Shown: positions 1 to 8,808 of the stretch, in pieces
How the letters are laid out: every line of letters begins with the position of its first letter
How positions within the stretch are numbered: position 1 is the stretch's first letter
DNA from: Flagellimonas pacifica
Lineage (GTDB): Bacteria > Bacteroidota > Bacteroidia > Flavobacteriales > Flavobacteriaceae
Assembly (NCBI RefSeq): GCF_900215465.1
Contig: NZ_OBEH01000008.1
Location: 1 to 64,000 of the forward strand
Direction: 5' to 3'
DNA length: 64,000 nucleotides
Translations under genes and position numbers: made by a program
The notes under the pieces: model-generated
Databases searched by the model: none
Seen by the model: only the letters and a program-made list of their open reading frames with translations
Told to the model about the DNA's origin: nothing

Positions 1-3000
1 TTTCCTATTGGTCCTTGCGGCCCTTGGTTACCGTCAGGTCCTTGATTTCCGTCAGGTCCTTGGTTTCCATCTGGTCCTTGGTTCCCATCGGGTCCTTGGT
101 TCCCATCAGGTCCCTGGTTTCCTATTGGCCCCTGGTTCCCGTCAGGTCCTTGGTTCCCATCAGGTCCTTGGTTACCGTCAGGCCCCTGGTTACCGTCAGG
201 TCCTTGGTTCCCATCAGGTCCTTGGTTTCCTATTGGCCCCTGGTTCCCGTCAGGTCCTTGATTTCCGTCAGGTCCTTGGTTTCCATCTGGTCCTTGGTTC
301 CCATCGGGTCCCTGGTTTCCGTCGGGTCCTTGGTTCCCATCAGGTCCTTGGTTCCCGTCAGGTCCTTGATTTCCATCGGGTCCTTGATTTCCATCAGGCC
401 CCTGGTTTCCATCTGGTCCCTGGTTTCCTATTGGTCCTTGCGGTCCTTGGTTACCGTCAGGTCCTTGGTTCCCATCGGGTCCTTGGTTTCCTATTGGTCC
501 CTGATCACCTACAGGTCCTTGCGGTCCTTGGTTTCCTATTGGTCCTTGCGGCCCTTGGTCACCAACAGGTCCTTGAGGTCCTACGGCTCCCTGGTTTCCG
601 TCTGGTCCTTGGTTCCCATCAGGTCCCTGGTTTCCTATTGGCCCCTGGTTCCCGTCAGGTCCTTGATTCCCATCAGGTCCTTGGTTACCGTCAGGCCCCT
701 GGTTACCGTCAGGTCCTTGGTTCCCATCAGGTCCTTGGTTTCCTATTGGCCCCTGGTTCCCATCAGGTCCTTGGTTACCGTCAGGTCCCTGGTTTCCGTC
801 AGGTCCCTGGTTACCGTCAGGTCCTTGCGGCCCTTGGTTCCCATCAGGTCCTTGGTTTCCTATTGGTCCTTGCGGTCCTTGGTTCCCGTCAGGTCCCTGG
901 TTTCCGTCAGGTCCTTGGTTCCCGTCAGGTCCTTGATTTCCATCAGGTCCTTGATTTCCATCGGGTCCTTGGTTTCCTATTGGCCCCTGGTTTCCATCTG
1001 GTCCCTGGTTGCCATCTGGTCCTTGGTTTCCTATTGGTCCTTGCGGCCCTTGGTTTCCGTCAGGTCCTTGGTTCCCATCAGGTCCCTGGTTTCCATCGGG
1101 CCCTTGATTTCCGTCAGGTCCCTGGTTACCGTCAGGCCCCTGGTTTCCATCTGGTCCCTGGTTGCCATCTGCCCCTTGGTCACCAACAGGTCCTTGAGGT
1201 CCTACGGCTCCCTGGTTTCCATCGGGTCCTTGGTTTCCTATTGGTCCCTGGTTCCCATCAGGTCCCTGGTTTCCTATTGGTCCTTGCGGTCCTTGGTTTC
1301 CGTCAGGTCCTTGATTTCCATCAGGTCCCTGGTTTCCGTCAGGTCCTTGGTTTCCGTCGGGTCCCTGGTTGCCATCTGGTCCTTGGTTTCCTATTGGTCC
1401 TTGCGGCCCTTGGTTTCCGTCAGGCCCTTGGTTTCCTATTGGTCCTTGAGGTCCTACGGCTCCCTGGTTTCCATCGGGCCCTTGGTTTCCTATTGGTCCC
1501 TGGTTCCCATCAGGTCCCTGGTTACCGTCAGGTCCTTGCGGCCCTTGGTTTCCATCTGGTCCCTGGTTCCCGTCAGGTCCTTGCGGTCCCTGGTTTCCAT
1601 CGGGCCCTTGATTTCCGTCAGGTCCTTGGTTTCCGTCGGGTCCTTGGTTACCATCTGGCCCTTGGTCACCAACAGGTCCTTGAGGTCCTACGGCTCCCTG
1701 GTTTCCATCGGGTCCCTGGTTTCCGTCAGGTCCTTGCGGCCCTTGGTTTCCATCTGGTCCCTGGTTTCCATCTGGTCCCTGGTTTCCATCTGGTCCTTGG
1801 TTTCCTATTGGTCCTTGCGGTCCTTGGTTACCGTCAGGTCCTTGGTTCCCATCAGGTCCCTGGTCACCTACAGGTCCTTGTGGTCCCTGGTCGCCCACAG
1901 GTCCTTGCGGTCCTTGGTTCCCATCGGGTCCTTGATTTCCAACTGGTCCCTGATCGCCCACAGGCCCTTGCGGTCCCTGGTTCCCATCGGGTCCTTGATT
2001 TCCTATTGGTCCCTGATCACCGATAGGTCCTTGCGGTCCCTGGTTTCCATCGGGTCCTTGATTTCCAACTGGTCCCTGATCACCGATAGGTCCTTGTGGT
2101 CCCTGGTTCCCATCGGGTCCTTGATTTCCAACTGGTCCCTGAGGTCCTTGCGGTCCCTGGTTCCCATCGGGTCCTTGATTTCCAACTGGTCCTTGATTTC
2201 CAACTGGTCCCTGATTTCCAACTGGTCCCTGATCGCCCACAGGTCCTTGCGGTCCCTGGTTTCCATCGGGTCCTTGGTTTCCATCGGGTCCTTGGTTTCC
2301 ATCGGGCCCTTGATTTCCTATTGGTCCTTGCGGTCCCTGGTTTCCATCTGGTCCCTGGTTACCGTCAGGCCCCTGGTTTCCATCTGCCCCTTGGTCACCA
2401 ACAGGTCCTTGAGGTCCTACGGCTCCCTGGTTTCCATCGGGTCCTTGGTTACCGTCAGGTCCTTGCGGCCCTTGGTTTCCGTCAGGTCCTTGATTCCCAT
2501 CAGGTCCCTGGTTCCCGTCAGGTCCTTGGTTACCGTCGGGTCCCTGGTTTCCGTCAGGTCCTTGCGGCCCTTGGTTTCCATCGGGTCCCTGGTTTCCATC
2601 TGGTCCCTGGTTTCCATCTGGTCCTTGGTTACCGTCAGGCCCTTGGTTTCCTATTGGTCCTTGAGGTCCTACGGCTCCCTGGTTTCCATCGGGCCCTTGG
2701 TTTCCTATTGGTCCCTGGTTCCCATCAGGTCCCTGGTTACCGTCAGGTCCTTGCGGCCCTTGGTTTCCGTCGGGTCCCTGGTTTCCATCTGGTCCCTGGT
2801 TACCGTCAGGTCCTTGCGGTCCCTGGTTTCCATCGGGCCCTTGATTTCCGTCAGGTCCTTGGTTTCCGTCGGGTCCTTGGTTACCATCTGGCCCTTGGTC
2901 ACCAACAGGTCCTTGAGGTCCTACGGCTCCCTGGTTTCCATCGGGCCCTTGATTTCCTATTGGTCCTTGCGGCCCTTGGTTACCGTCAGGTCCTTGATTT

Positions 3001-3182
3001 CCATCAGGTCCTTGATTTCCGTCAGGTCCTTGGTTCCCATCGGGTCCCTGATTTCCTATTGGTCCTTGATTTCCTATTGGTCCTTGTGGCCCTTGGTTCC
3101 CATCGGGTCCCTGATTTCCTATTGGTCCTTGATTTCCTATTGGTCCTTGTGGCCCTTGGTTCCCATCTGGTCCTTGAAGTCC
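1..3182 (-). repeat. Collagen-type coding repeat, 9/18-bp periodic
   Basis: The DNA is built of 18-bp units coding GPDGNQ or GPIGNQ, interspersed with 9-bp GPQ units. A longer block coding GAVGPQGPVGDQ recurs near 560-590, 1170-1210, 1668-1695, 2395-2425 and 2905-2935, with shortened forms near 1450 and 2670. Asp alternates GAT/GAC, Asn AAC/AAT, Gln CAA/CAG and Gly GGA/GGT/GGG/GGC while the peptide barely changes. The lack of stops in other frames is a by-product of this composition. Confidence 0.93.
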
Positions 3183-3545
3183 TGTTAAATCTGGAGAAGT
3201 ATAAACTGTTCCGTTGTCGTAATTGATAGAGAAGGTACCATCCTCATTATCTATAAATGAAAATCCTGACGTATTTGATGAATTGCAAAGATTGATCCAT
3301 TGTGAACCATTATAATAATGGACACAAGATGTTTCAACATTATAAACCAGTGCACCATTTAATGGAGAAATACTTTGCATCTGCGCAGATGTCAGCCGAG
3401 TTAAGACAAGAGCTTTATTGGAGCTTTCCAATTCAATAATCGAAGAAGGATGTATAGAATTTGGATTGGCTCCAACTTTAACTTGGGAGAATATTGATGT
3501 GTAGCCAAAAAGGACTAAAAGGAAAAAAAGTGGTTTTAATTTCAT
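1..3545 (-). CDS. Giant collagen-like surface protein with shared head domain (C-terminus cut by window edge)
   Basis: The frame opens at ATG 3545 and stays open to base 1 (1181 codons, no stop), so the C-terminus lies outside. Residues 1-21 are a signal peptide (hydrophobic core FFLLVLFGY, ending IFSQ). Residues 22 to about 115 form a head domain that matches the N-terminus of the gene at 4883-7051: PSSIIELES, LVLTRLTSAQM, PLNGALVYN, CVHYYNG and INLC. From Gly122 onward everything sampled is Gly-X-Y, mostly the hexapeptide GPDGNQ with GPIGNQ, GPQ and a recurring GAVGPQGPVGDQ block, giving about 353 triplets in view. Bacterial collagen-like repeats are known to form triple helices without hydroxyproline; a surface or extracellular fibre is inferred. 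It is third in a same-strand cluster after the T9SS-sorted gene. The true C-terminal anchor is unknown. Confidence 0.88.
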   Translation of the reverse strand, partial: MKLKPLFFLLVLFGYTSIFSQVKVGANPNSIHPSSIIELESSNKALVLTRLTSAQMQSISPLNGALVYNVETSCVHYYNGSQWINLCNSSNTSGFSFIDNEDGTFSINYDNGTVYTSPDLTGLQGPDGNQGPQGPIGNQGPIGNQGPDGNQGPQGPIGNQGPIGNQGPDGNQGPDGNQGPDGNQGPDGNQGPQGPIGNQGPDGNQGAVGPQGPVGDQGPDGNQGPDGNQGPDGNQGPDGNQGPQGPDGNQGPDGNQGPDGNQGPQGPDGNQGPDGNQGPIGNQGPDGNQGAVGPQGPIGNQGPDGNQGPDGNQGPDGNQGPDGNQGPQGPDGNQGPDGNQGPDGNQGPDGNQGPDGNQGPQGPDGNQGPDGNQGAVGPQGPVGDQGADGNQGPDGNQGPDGNQGPQGPIGNQGPDGNQGPDGNQGPDGNQGPQGPVGDQGPVGNQGPVGNQGPVGNQGPDGNQGPQGPQGPVGNQGPDGNQGPQGPIGDQGPVGNQGPDGNQGPQGPIGDQGPIGNQGPDGNQGPQGPVGDQGPVGNQGPDGNQGPQGPVGDQGPQGPVGDQGPDGNQGPDGNQGPQGPIGNQGPDGNQGPDGNQGPDGNQGPQGPDGNQGPDGNQGAVGPQGPVGDQGPDGNQGPDGNQGPDGNQGPDGNQGPQGPDGNQGPDGNQGPQGPDGNQGPDGNQGPIGNQGPDGNQGAVGPQGPIGNQGPDGNQGPQGPIGNQGPDGNQGPDGNQGPDGNQGPDGNQGPDGNQGPQGPIGNQGPDGNQGPIGNQGPDGNQGAVGPQGPVGDQGADGNQGPDGNQGPDGNQGPDGNQGPDGNQGPDGNQGPDGNQGPQGPIGNQGPDGNQGPDGNQGPIGNQGPDGNQGPDGNQGPDGNQGPDGNQGPDGNQGPQGPIGNQGPDGNQGPQGPDGNQGPDGNQGPDGNQGPDGNQGPIGNQGPDGNQGPDGNQGPDGNQGPDGNQGPDGNQGPIGNQGPDGNQGPDGNQGAVGPQGPVGDQGPQGPIGNQGPQGPVGDQGPIGNQGPDGNQGPDGNQGPQGPIGNQGPDGNQGPDGNQGPDGNQGPDGNQGPDGNQGPDGNQGPDGNQGPDGNQGPDGNQGPDGNQGPIGNQGPDGNQGPDGNQGPDGNQGPDGNQGPDGNQGPIGNQGPDGNQGPDGNQGPDGNQGPDGNQGPDGNQGPQGPIG

Positions 3546-3712
3546 CACGACCTACATTAGATGGTATGTTAAAAATATCAGAGAGGTCTATGAAGTACCA
3601 TTTAATGTTGTGTAGGGAGCTATAAGTGTTGCAAACAACAAAAAACGGTACGCTAAAGTATTAAATTTTAATGGATTATCACAAAATACGTGAAGTATAA
3701 TTCTTACAAAGA

Positions 3713-4879
3713 TTACCTATCGAGGAACAGGAAGCCTTGATATTCCAGCTTTAGATCATCAAGAGTGACCAAATAGTAGTAAACGCCTTCTGGTAATCCA
3801 ATACCTTGATTCAAAATCAAACTGTTGGTGTTTGAAACTCCATTGAATTCATCTACATAATTTATTTTTTCAAATACTTTTTGACCAAAACGATTGAATA
3901 TCCTTAGGCTATTATTTGGTGATTCGGACATACCTTCAATAACCAAAAAATCGTTGGTGCCATCTCCATTTGGACTTAAAAAGTAATTACCCAATGTTGG
4001 ATTATTCACAGCAAATGTATCTGTTGGTAAAGGAACAGTTCCAAAAGTAATTGCATCGTAATCATTAGGAAGAAAAGGGTTGGAAGTTATGAAACCTTGG
4101 TTAATGTCACCACTCTGAGCAGAATTGCCAATAATGACCCATTGATTGGAAGATTTGCTCCAACCTACTATAATTATAGAATCAGCTGTTGTATTTGGGA
4201 TTGAGGCCAAAGCACTTCTTTCATTCCAACTTATTGTTACAGTTGCGGTAACATCACTTTGAAAAACCCAAAATTCTCTGTTGGTAACAGTGCCAATATC
4301 CCTAACTTTTTCTTCAACATTATAGCTTTCTGAAAAAGAAGTTGGATTAGAAGGGTTTTCAAAATAATATGCACAAACAGCAAAAGGTGTTTCACTTTGA
4401 GATTCGAAAATTAATGGCCTAAGCTGGGATTGATCACCAACAGGAAATGAGAAAAAATTTCTATTGAAAATAGCAGCAAATCCAGCTACTTTGGACGCAT
4501 CATTTTCACCTGTGAAGAAACCATCGTTGGAAAAGTTAAGATATGTAGTCTGATCATTAAGTGGGGAAAGTACATTACCATCGACAAAATTCACGTTGTT
4601 AATCACGTTAATAGAATTTTGTAGAAAGACATCGCTAGGAACCATCACTTCTATATCATTAAAAGTGGGAGGAATACTTCCCTGTACGGTTAAAGGAGCA
4701 TTTCCATAAAATCCAGCCAAACCTCCATTTTGATCAAAGGCGGTTTCATTGATTAAATTGGTATGGAATCCAATATTGCCATTGGTATGGATACGGATAT
4801 TACCGCTGTTGTATAACGCGGTTTGGGCGTTTAGATAGCCGGCAAAAATGAAAATCGGTATGTAAAAGAGTTTTTTCAA
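3713..4879 (-). CDS. T9SS type B sorting domain-containing protein
   Basis: A 388-residue exported protein with signal peptide MKKLFYIPIFIFAGYLNAQ. The last ~95 residues carry the gliding-motility-associated CHU_C / type B T9SS sorting fold: NYFLSPNGDGTNDFLVIEG, then LRIFNRFGQKVFE and GVYYYLVTLDD, ending GFLFLDR. This domain directs export across the outer membrane by the type IX system. The middle of the protein (about residues 20-290) is not a fold I recognise. Only 3 bp separate it from the stop of the upstream repeat protein, so the two are very probably co-transcribed, with the collagen-like gene 167 bp further on. A role as scaffold or anchor of a fibrous surface layer is inference. Confidence 0.85.
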   Translation of the reverse strand: MKKLFYIPIFIFAGYLNAQTALYNSGNIRIHTNGNIGFHTNLINETAFDQNGGLAGFYGNAPLTVQGSIPPTFNDIEVMVPSDVFLQNSINVINNVNFVDGNVLSPLNDQTTYLNFSNDGFFTGENDASKVAGFAAIFNRNFFSFPVGDQSQLRPLIFESQSETPFAVCAYYFENPSNPTSFSESYNVEEKVRDIGTVTNREFWVFQSDVTATVTISWNERSALASIPNTTADSIIIVGWSKSSNQWVIIGNSAQSGDINQGFITSNPFLPNDYDAITFGTVPLPTDTFAVNNPTLGNYFLSPNGDGTNDFLVIEGMSESPNNSLRIFNRFGQKVFEKINYVDEFNGVSNTNSLILNQGIGLPEGVYYYLVTLDDLKLEYQGFLFLDR

Positions 4880-4882
4880 AAT

Positions 4883-7051
4883 CTAGAAATCTGTTATCGT
4901 GAAGTACCATTCTGAATCGACAGGAGCAGAAATTAAAGTAGGTCCGGCACCGATAGATAATTGTGATATCTGAACAATAAAACTGGCTGCCGTTGGAGTT
5001 CCTGTGACTTCTATGGATACGTCAGGTCCCCCATCTAAAACCGTTAATTGGACAATATATTCTGCGTCTGGTCTAACACTATCAAACGTTACTGTATAAT
5101 TTCCTGTACTATTTTGTGCTACAGTTGCCCCATTTGCATTTTCTGCTATTGCCGTTGCATCAACTTTTCCCATAGCTACTACCGCTGGACTTTGCCAAGC
5201 CGTAACACCAGCAACTGTTGTTAGTACTTGACCATTGGTTGCTGAAGGAGCTATTTTTGCAGTTGTGACGGCATCGTCTGCTATCTTGGCTGAGGTCACG
5301 GCGTTGTTGGCCAGATCAAGGGGAGTTGCGGCAAGTCCGTCCCCATCGATTGCGGTTGTTGTCTGCACCGCTACGGGGCTTGTGTTCTGCCAGGAGGCGT
5401 TTCCAGCTCCATCTGTTGTGAGTACCTGTCCGTTTGTTCCGTCCGTTGCCGCGAGGGTGTATGCCCCAACGGTTGCGGTTCCGGTGGTGGAAACTGTCCC
5501 TGTGATTGTTGTGTTGCCAGCAGCCAGTGTTCCTGTGGTGGCGATGTTCAAGGTTCCGAAATCGGGGTCGATCTTTGTTCCTGCTATTGCAGCGGTAGGG
5601 GAGACATCTGCATCGACAATCTCGCCATCGGCTATCTTGGCTGAGGTCACGGCGTTGTTGGCCAGATCAAGGGGAGTTGCGGCAAGTCCGTCCCCATCGA
5701 TTGCGGTTGTTGTCTGCACCGCTACGGGGCTTGTGTTCTGCCAGGAGGCGTTTCCAGCTCCATCTGTTGTGAGTACCTGTCCGTTTGTTCCGTCCGTTGC
5801 CGCGAGGGTGTATGCCCCAACGGTTGCGGTTCCGGTGGTGGAAACTGTCCCTGTGATTGTTGTGTTGCCAGCAGCCAGTGTTCCTGTGGTGGCGATGTTC
5901 AAGGTTCCGAAATCGGGGTCGATCTTTGTTCCTGCTATTGCAGCGGTAGGGGAGACATCTGTATCGACGATCTCACCATCAGCTATCTTGGCGGAGGTCA
6001 CGGCGTTGTTGGCCATTTTTGCATTGGTGATGGCGTTGTCCGCGACATCGAAAGATACGTCCTCGAAGAGGGAGTTTGTTGTTGTGCCCCCCAAGGTTAT
6101 TGTCCCATCTGGAGAAGTTATGTCCCCGTCCCCCGAGAAGGCAGTTACATCCACCTCCAGAGAACCATCGGCCGCCTGCAAGAGTCCTGTTCCAGCAACA
6201 TCTAGATTTATTTTGGCAGCATTGACGCTGTCGTCAATAATCTCTGTTGTACCAATTGCATTGTCAGCCATTTTTACATTTGTAATAGCATTGTCTGCAA
6301 TATCAACGGTGTTTACTTCACCATTCAAAATTTTATCTGTTGTCACGGCATCGGTTGCCAATTCATTATCTGTAATTCCGCCAGTACTGACATCCAAAAG
6401 AAAAGGATCTGTATCTACTCCAGTTCCTGAAAGTTCCAACGTAGAATCGGCTGGACCGGTTACCTCATTTCCAACTACACCATCTAATTCTGTAACCACC
6501 AGGCCGGTTTCGTCAATCAATATCCATTCAGCTCCATTCCATTGTAAAAGTTCCCCAGTGTTTTCGCCGTCGGCAAGTTTATCAAAAGTTACAGTGGCCT
6601 CTTGTAGTTGAAGCCCCGTTATTGAACCTTCCTGTATATCAACAGCTCCGTTAATGGATGTATCCACAATATTTTCACCTCTAATTTCCCCTACTTCAAA
6701 ATTAAAATTACTTCCATCTTGGGTAATTACCATGGTTGGACTAAAATTAACTATAGGGTCAGCGGTAAATGTTTGTTCTTCTGGTCTGTCGCAAAGATTG
6801 GTCCACAGTGTACCCGTATAAAAATGAACACATTCAGTGTCGGTATTATAAACCATTGCCCCTCTTAGCGGAGTTGTGTTTTCCATTTGAACCGTGGTCA
6901 TTCGAGTAATGACCAAAACCCGAGAGTTGCTTTCGAGCTCCAATACTGAAGAGGGATCTAATGTTTGTGGGTTGTCACCAATTTTGATTTGTCCTTCTAT
7001 GGAATTGATCATGAATAGTCCTAGGACCAAAAAAGTAATTTGCGTTTTCAC
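4883..7051 (-). CDS. Head-domain protein with tail-fibre-like tandem repeats
   Basis: Predicted exported repeat protein of about 722 residues. I chose GTG 7051 over ATG 7090 because it gives a signal peptide of the same 21-residue length as the paralogous collagen-like protein, both ending in Gln before IKIG/VKVG. The head (about residues 22-90) has PSSVLELES, LVITRMTTVQM, PLRGAMVYNTDTECVHFYTG and WTNLC. Then come many short NAIT/NAVTSAKIADGEIVD-type motifs and two almost identical 117-residue copies containing NGQVLTTDGAGNASWQ, a sequence style common in Bacteroidota phage-tail-fibre-like proteins. The last ~130 residues look like a beta-sandwich of unknown family. No T9SS C-terminal signal is visible. 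It is probably first in the surface-fibre operon. Confidence 0.82.
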   Translation of the reverse strand: MKTQITFLVLGLFMINSIEGQIKIGDNPQTLDPSSVLELESNSRVLVITRMTTVQMENTTPLRGAMVYNTDTECVHFYTGTLWTNLCDRPEEQTFTADPIVNFSPTMVITQDGSNFNFEVGEIRGENIVDTSINGAVDIQEGSITGLQLQEATVTFDKLADGENTGELLQWNGAEWILIDETGLVVTELDGVVGNEVTGPADSTLELSGTGVDTDPFLLDVSTGGITDNELATDAVTTDKILNGEVNTVDIADNAITNVKMADNAIGTTEIIDDSVNAAKINLDVAGTGLLQAADGSLEVDVTAFSGDGDITSPDGTITLGGTTTNSLFEDVSFDVADNAITNAKMANNAVTSAKIADGEIVDTDVSPTAAIAGTKIDPDFGTLNIATTGTLAAGNTTITGTVSTTGTATVGAYTLAATDGTNGQVLTTDGAGNASWQNTSPVAVQTTTAIDGDGLAATPLDLANNAVTSAKIADGEIVDADVSPTAAIAGTKIDPDFGTLNIATTGTLAAGNTTITGTVSTTGTATVGAYTLAATDGTNGQVLTTDGAGNASWQNTSPVAVQTTTAIDGDGLAATPLDLANNAVTSAKIADDAVTTAKIAPSATNGQVLTTVAGVTAWQSPAVVAMGKVDATAIAENANGATVAQNSTGNYTVTFDSVRPDAEYIVQLTVLDGGPDVSIEVTGTPTAASFIVQISQLSIGAGPTLISAPVDSEWYFTITDF
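5280..5981 (-). repeat. 351-bp direct tandem duplication inside the repeat protein
   Basis: Copy 1 is 5280-5630 and copy 2 is 5631-5981. Each starts with gctatcttggctgagg, and a third, divergent start occurs at 5982. The copies are nearly identical; differences are confined to the last ~30 bases (for example catcgacaat against tatcgacgat). The unit encodes 117 residues and is clearly more GC-rich than the flanking gene. A recent in-frame duplication is the simplest reading. Confidence 0.93.
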
Positions 7052-7265
7052 GGTGTTTGTTATTTGAGGATTGCCAAACATAAACGGCAAAGCTAAACCT
7101 ATCAGCGGATTATTCTAATTATTACCGTCAAAATACCCCAGTTCAAAGGTGAATGACATTAAAGTGCATTTGGTCATTTTTGAGAATTAACAAAAGTTTA
7201 GAACAGGTTTATTTTTTTATGTGGCCCCCAAGGGTTTTCTTTAACTTTAGGTAAAAGCTTTTTTT

Positions 7266-8006
7266 ATGAAAAACACCATTCTGATTGCATTTCTTTTAGT
7301 TTTCACAAGCGTTTCCCTGGCACAGGAAGATAGGCAGGTACTAAGGGGGAAAGTACTATATAGAGGCGGAAACGTACCTAATGAAAATGTAATCAATACC
7401 ACAACCGAGACAGGTACCATAACCAATGATGATGGAGAGTTTGCAATTTTGGTAAAAGAGGGGGATCAATTGGTGTTCACTGCTGTTAACTATCAACTGG
7501 AAGTGGTTGTTATCACAAAGGATATTCTTGACAAGAATAGATTGGTGGTAGAGGTGACGGAAAAAGTCACGGAATTGGAAGGTGTTGTTGTGACCCCGGA
7601 GAATCAAGAAAAGTTTCTTCAGGTGAAAAACGAGGATTTTAAAGGTTTTGAATATGAAATTGACCGCGGTACAGAAGTGGAAAATATTGCAGAGTCCAGA
7701 AGTGTTCGAGGAATGCGGGATGGAATTAATTTTGTGAACATTTTCAAGGCTTTGTTCAAAGCCAAAAAGGAGACTGGGGAAGATAAAGAGCCATTAAAAG
7801 TTAGTGATGTGCTGCGACAGGTTTATGACGATGAGTTCTTTGTGGTTGATCTTAAGTTGCCTCAAGATAAAATTGATGCTTTTTTGTTTTATTGCGATGA
7901 CAAAGTGCCATCACAAACCTTATTGCGCAAGGAAAACGAGTTTCAATTGATTGATTTTCTGGTTACCCATAGTAAAACTTATTTAGCTGAATTGAATGAG
8001 GATTAA
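7266..8006 (+). CDS. CarboxypepD-reg-like domain protein, paralogue 1
   Basis: A 246-residue exported protein: signal peptide ending SVSLAQ, then a carboxypeptidase-regulatory-like beta-sandwich (about residues 25-100) with VLRGKV, TGTITNDDGEFAILVKEGD and ELEGVVVTPE. This is the N-terminal fold of SusC-type receptors but here without plug or barrel. The C-terminal ~70 residues (KIDAFLFYCDD, FLVTHSKTY) recur in the next two genes. It is the first of three tandem paralogues whose reading frames overlap by 11-14 bp, so translational coupling is likely. Role unknown; periplasmic or outer-membrane-associated by its signal peptide. Confidence 0.8.
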   Translation: MKNTILIAFLLVFTSVSLAQEDRQVLRGKVLYRGGNVPNENVINTTTETGTITNDDGEFAILVKEGDQLVFTAVNYQLEVVVITKDILDKNRLVVEVTEKVTELEGVVVTPENQEKFLQVKNEDFKGFEYEIDRGTEVENIAESRSVRGMRDGINFVNIFKALFKAKKETGEDKEPLKVSDVLRQVYDDEFFVVDLKLPQDKIDAFLFYCDDKVPSQTLLRKENEFQLIDFLVTHSKTYLAELNED

Positions 8007-8808
8007 GCTCCTTCTTTCTTTTTTTTTGATGTCCATTTTTTTTGCACATGGTCAGCATGGTATTTCCAAACAATTAAGAGGTACAGTTTATGGGAATGGT
8101 AAAGATGTTGTAGGGGTTGTGGTGCAGAATATTACTTCCAAAAAAGCGGTAATTACCGATGTGGATGGAAACTTTTCCATATTGGTCAACAAAAATGATA
8201 TCCTCGTATTCTCCGCGGTTCAGTTCAAAAGAAAAGTACTTCCGGTTAGTGAGGAACTTTTCAATACCAATTTTATCTCTGTTCCTTTAGAGGAATTTGT
8301 GAACGAGTTAAAAGAAGTGGTAGTAACTCCCTATAATCTATCAGGGCATTTAAACCAGGATTTGGATGGACTGCAATTGGAGAAGGATGTAAGTGCCGAA
8401 GCTCTTGGGCTTCCCAATGCCCATACCAAAATAATAACACAGAGTGAACGAAAGCTACAAGAGGCCTCTGGAATGTCTATAACCGGAGGTGGCGGAATTG
8501 GAGGCGCAGGCGGTGCGTTAACATTGAACCCCATCATCAATGCCATTACGGGCAGAACCAAAATGCTCAAGAATAGGGTAAAGGTGGATAAAACTTATGC
8601 ACGGACCCAGCGAGTCCAGGACTTTTACGTTGATTCCTTATTTGTGATGACTTTAAAAATACCAGCGGAAAAAGTAGATGATTTTATGTATTTCTGTGAA
8701 GTGGACCCTCAATTTCAGAGTACAGTTGATTCTAAGGACAAATTAAAAATTTGGGATTTTATGGTATCCAAGAGCAGGGCTTACAGAAAAAACAATGGTA
8801 TTGATTGA
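7996..8808 (+). CDS. CarboxypepD-reg-like domain protein, paralogue 2
   Basis: A 270-residue paralogue of the preceding gene, starting 11 bp before its stop. It has a signal peptide ending FFAHGQ, a CarboxypepD-reg-like fold with LRGTVYGNGKDVVGVVVQNI, VITDVDGNFSILVNKND and ELKEVVVTPYNLSG, and the shared C-terminal motif KVDDFMYFCEVD plus FMVSKSRAYRKNN. A glycine-rich stretch (GGGGIGGAGG, about residues 163-172) is unique to this copy. It is much closer to paralogue 3 than to paralogue 1 (shared NLSG, LQLEKDVSAEAL and SGR/TGRTK). Function not known. Confidence 0.8.
   Translation: MRIKLLLSFFLMSIFFAHGQHGISKQLRGTVYGNGKDVVGVVVQNITSKKAVITDVDGNFSILVNKNDILVFSAVQFKRKVLPVSEELFNTNFISVPLEEFVNELKEVVVTPYNLSGHLNQDLDGLQLEKDVSAEALGLPNAHTKIITQSERKLQEASGMSITGGGGIGGAGGALTLNPIINAITGRTKMLKNRVKVDKTYARTQRVQDFYVDSLFVMTLKIPAEKVDDFMYFCEVDPQFQSTVDSKDKLKIWDFMVSKSRAYRKNNGID

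Noticed and set aside
1..3182. Short periodic repeats that might be a CRISPR array
   Set aside because: There is no fixed repeat with unique spacers; every unit is an in-frame Gly-X-Y codon string.
8..3226. Plus-strand open frames of 672, 1057 and 376 codons
   Set aside because: They are antisense shadows of the collagen repeat. The minus-strand frame has a signal peptide, head domain and Gly-X-Y periodicity; the plus frames give low-complexity Val/Leu/Ser or Arg/Gly strings.
5235..6611. Plus-strand 458-codon open frame
   Set aside because: Antisense to the repeat protein; it inherits its duplication and has no signal, start context or family.
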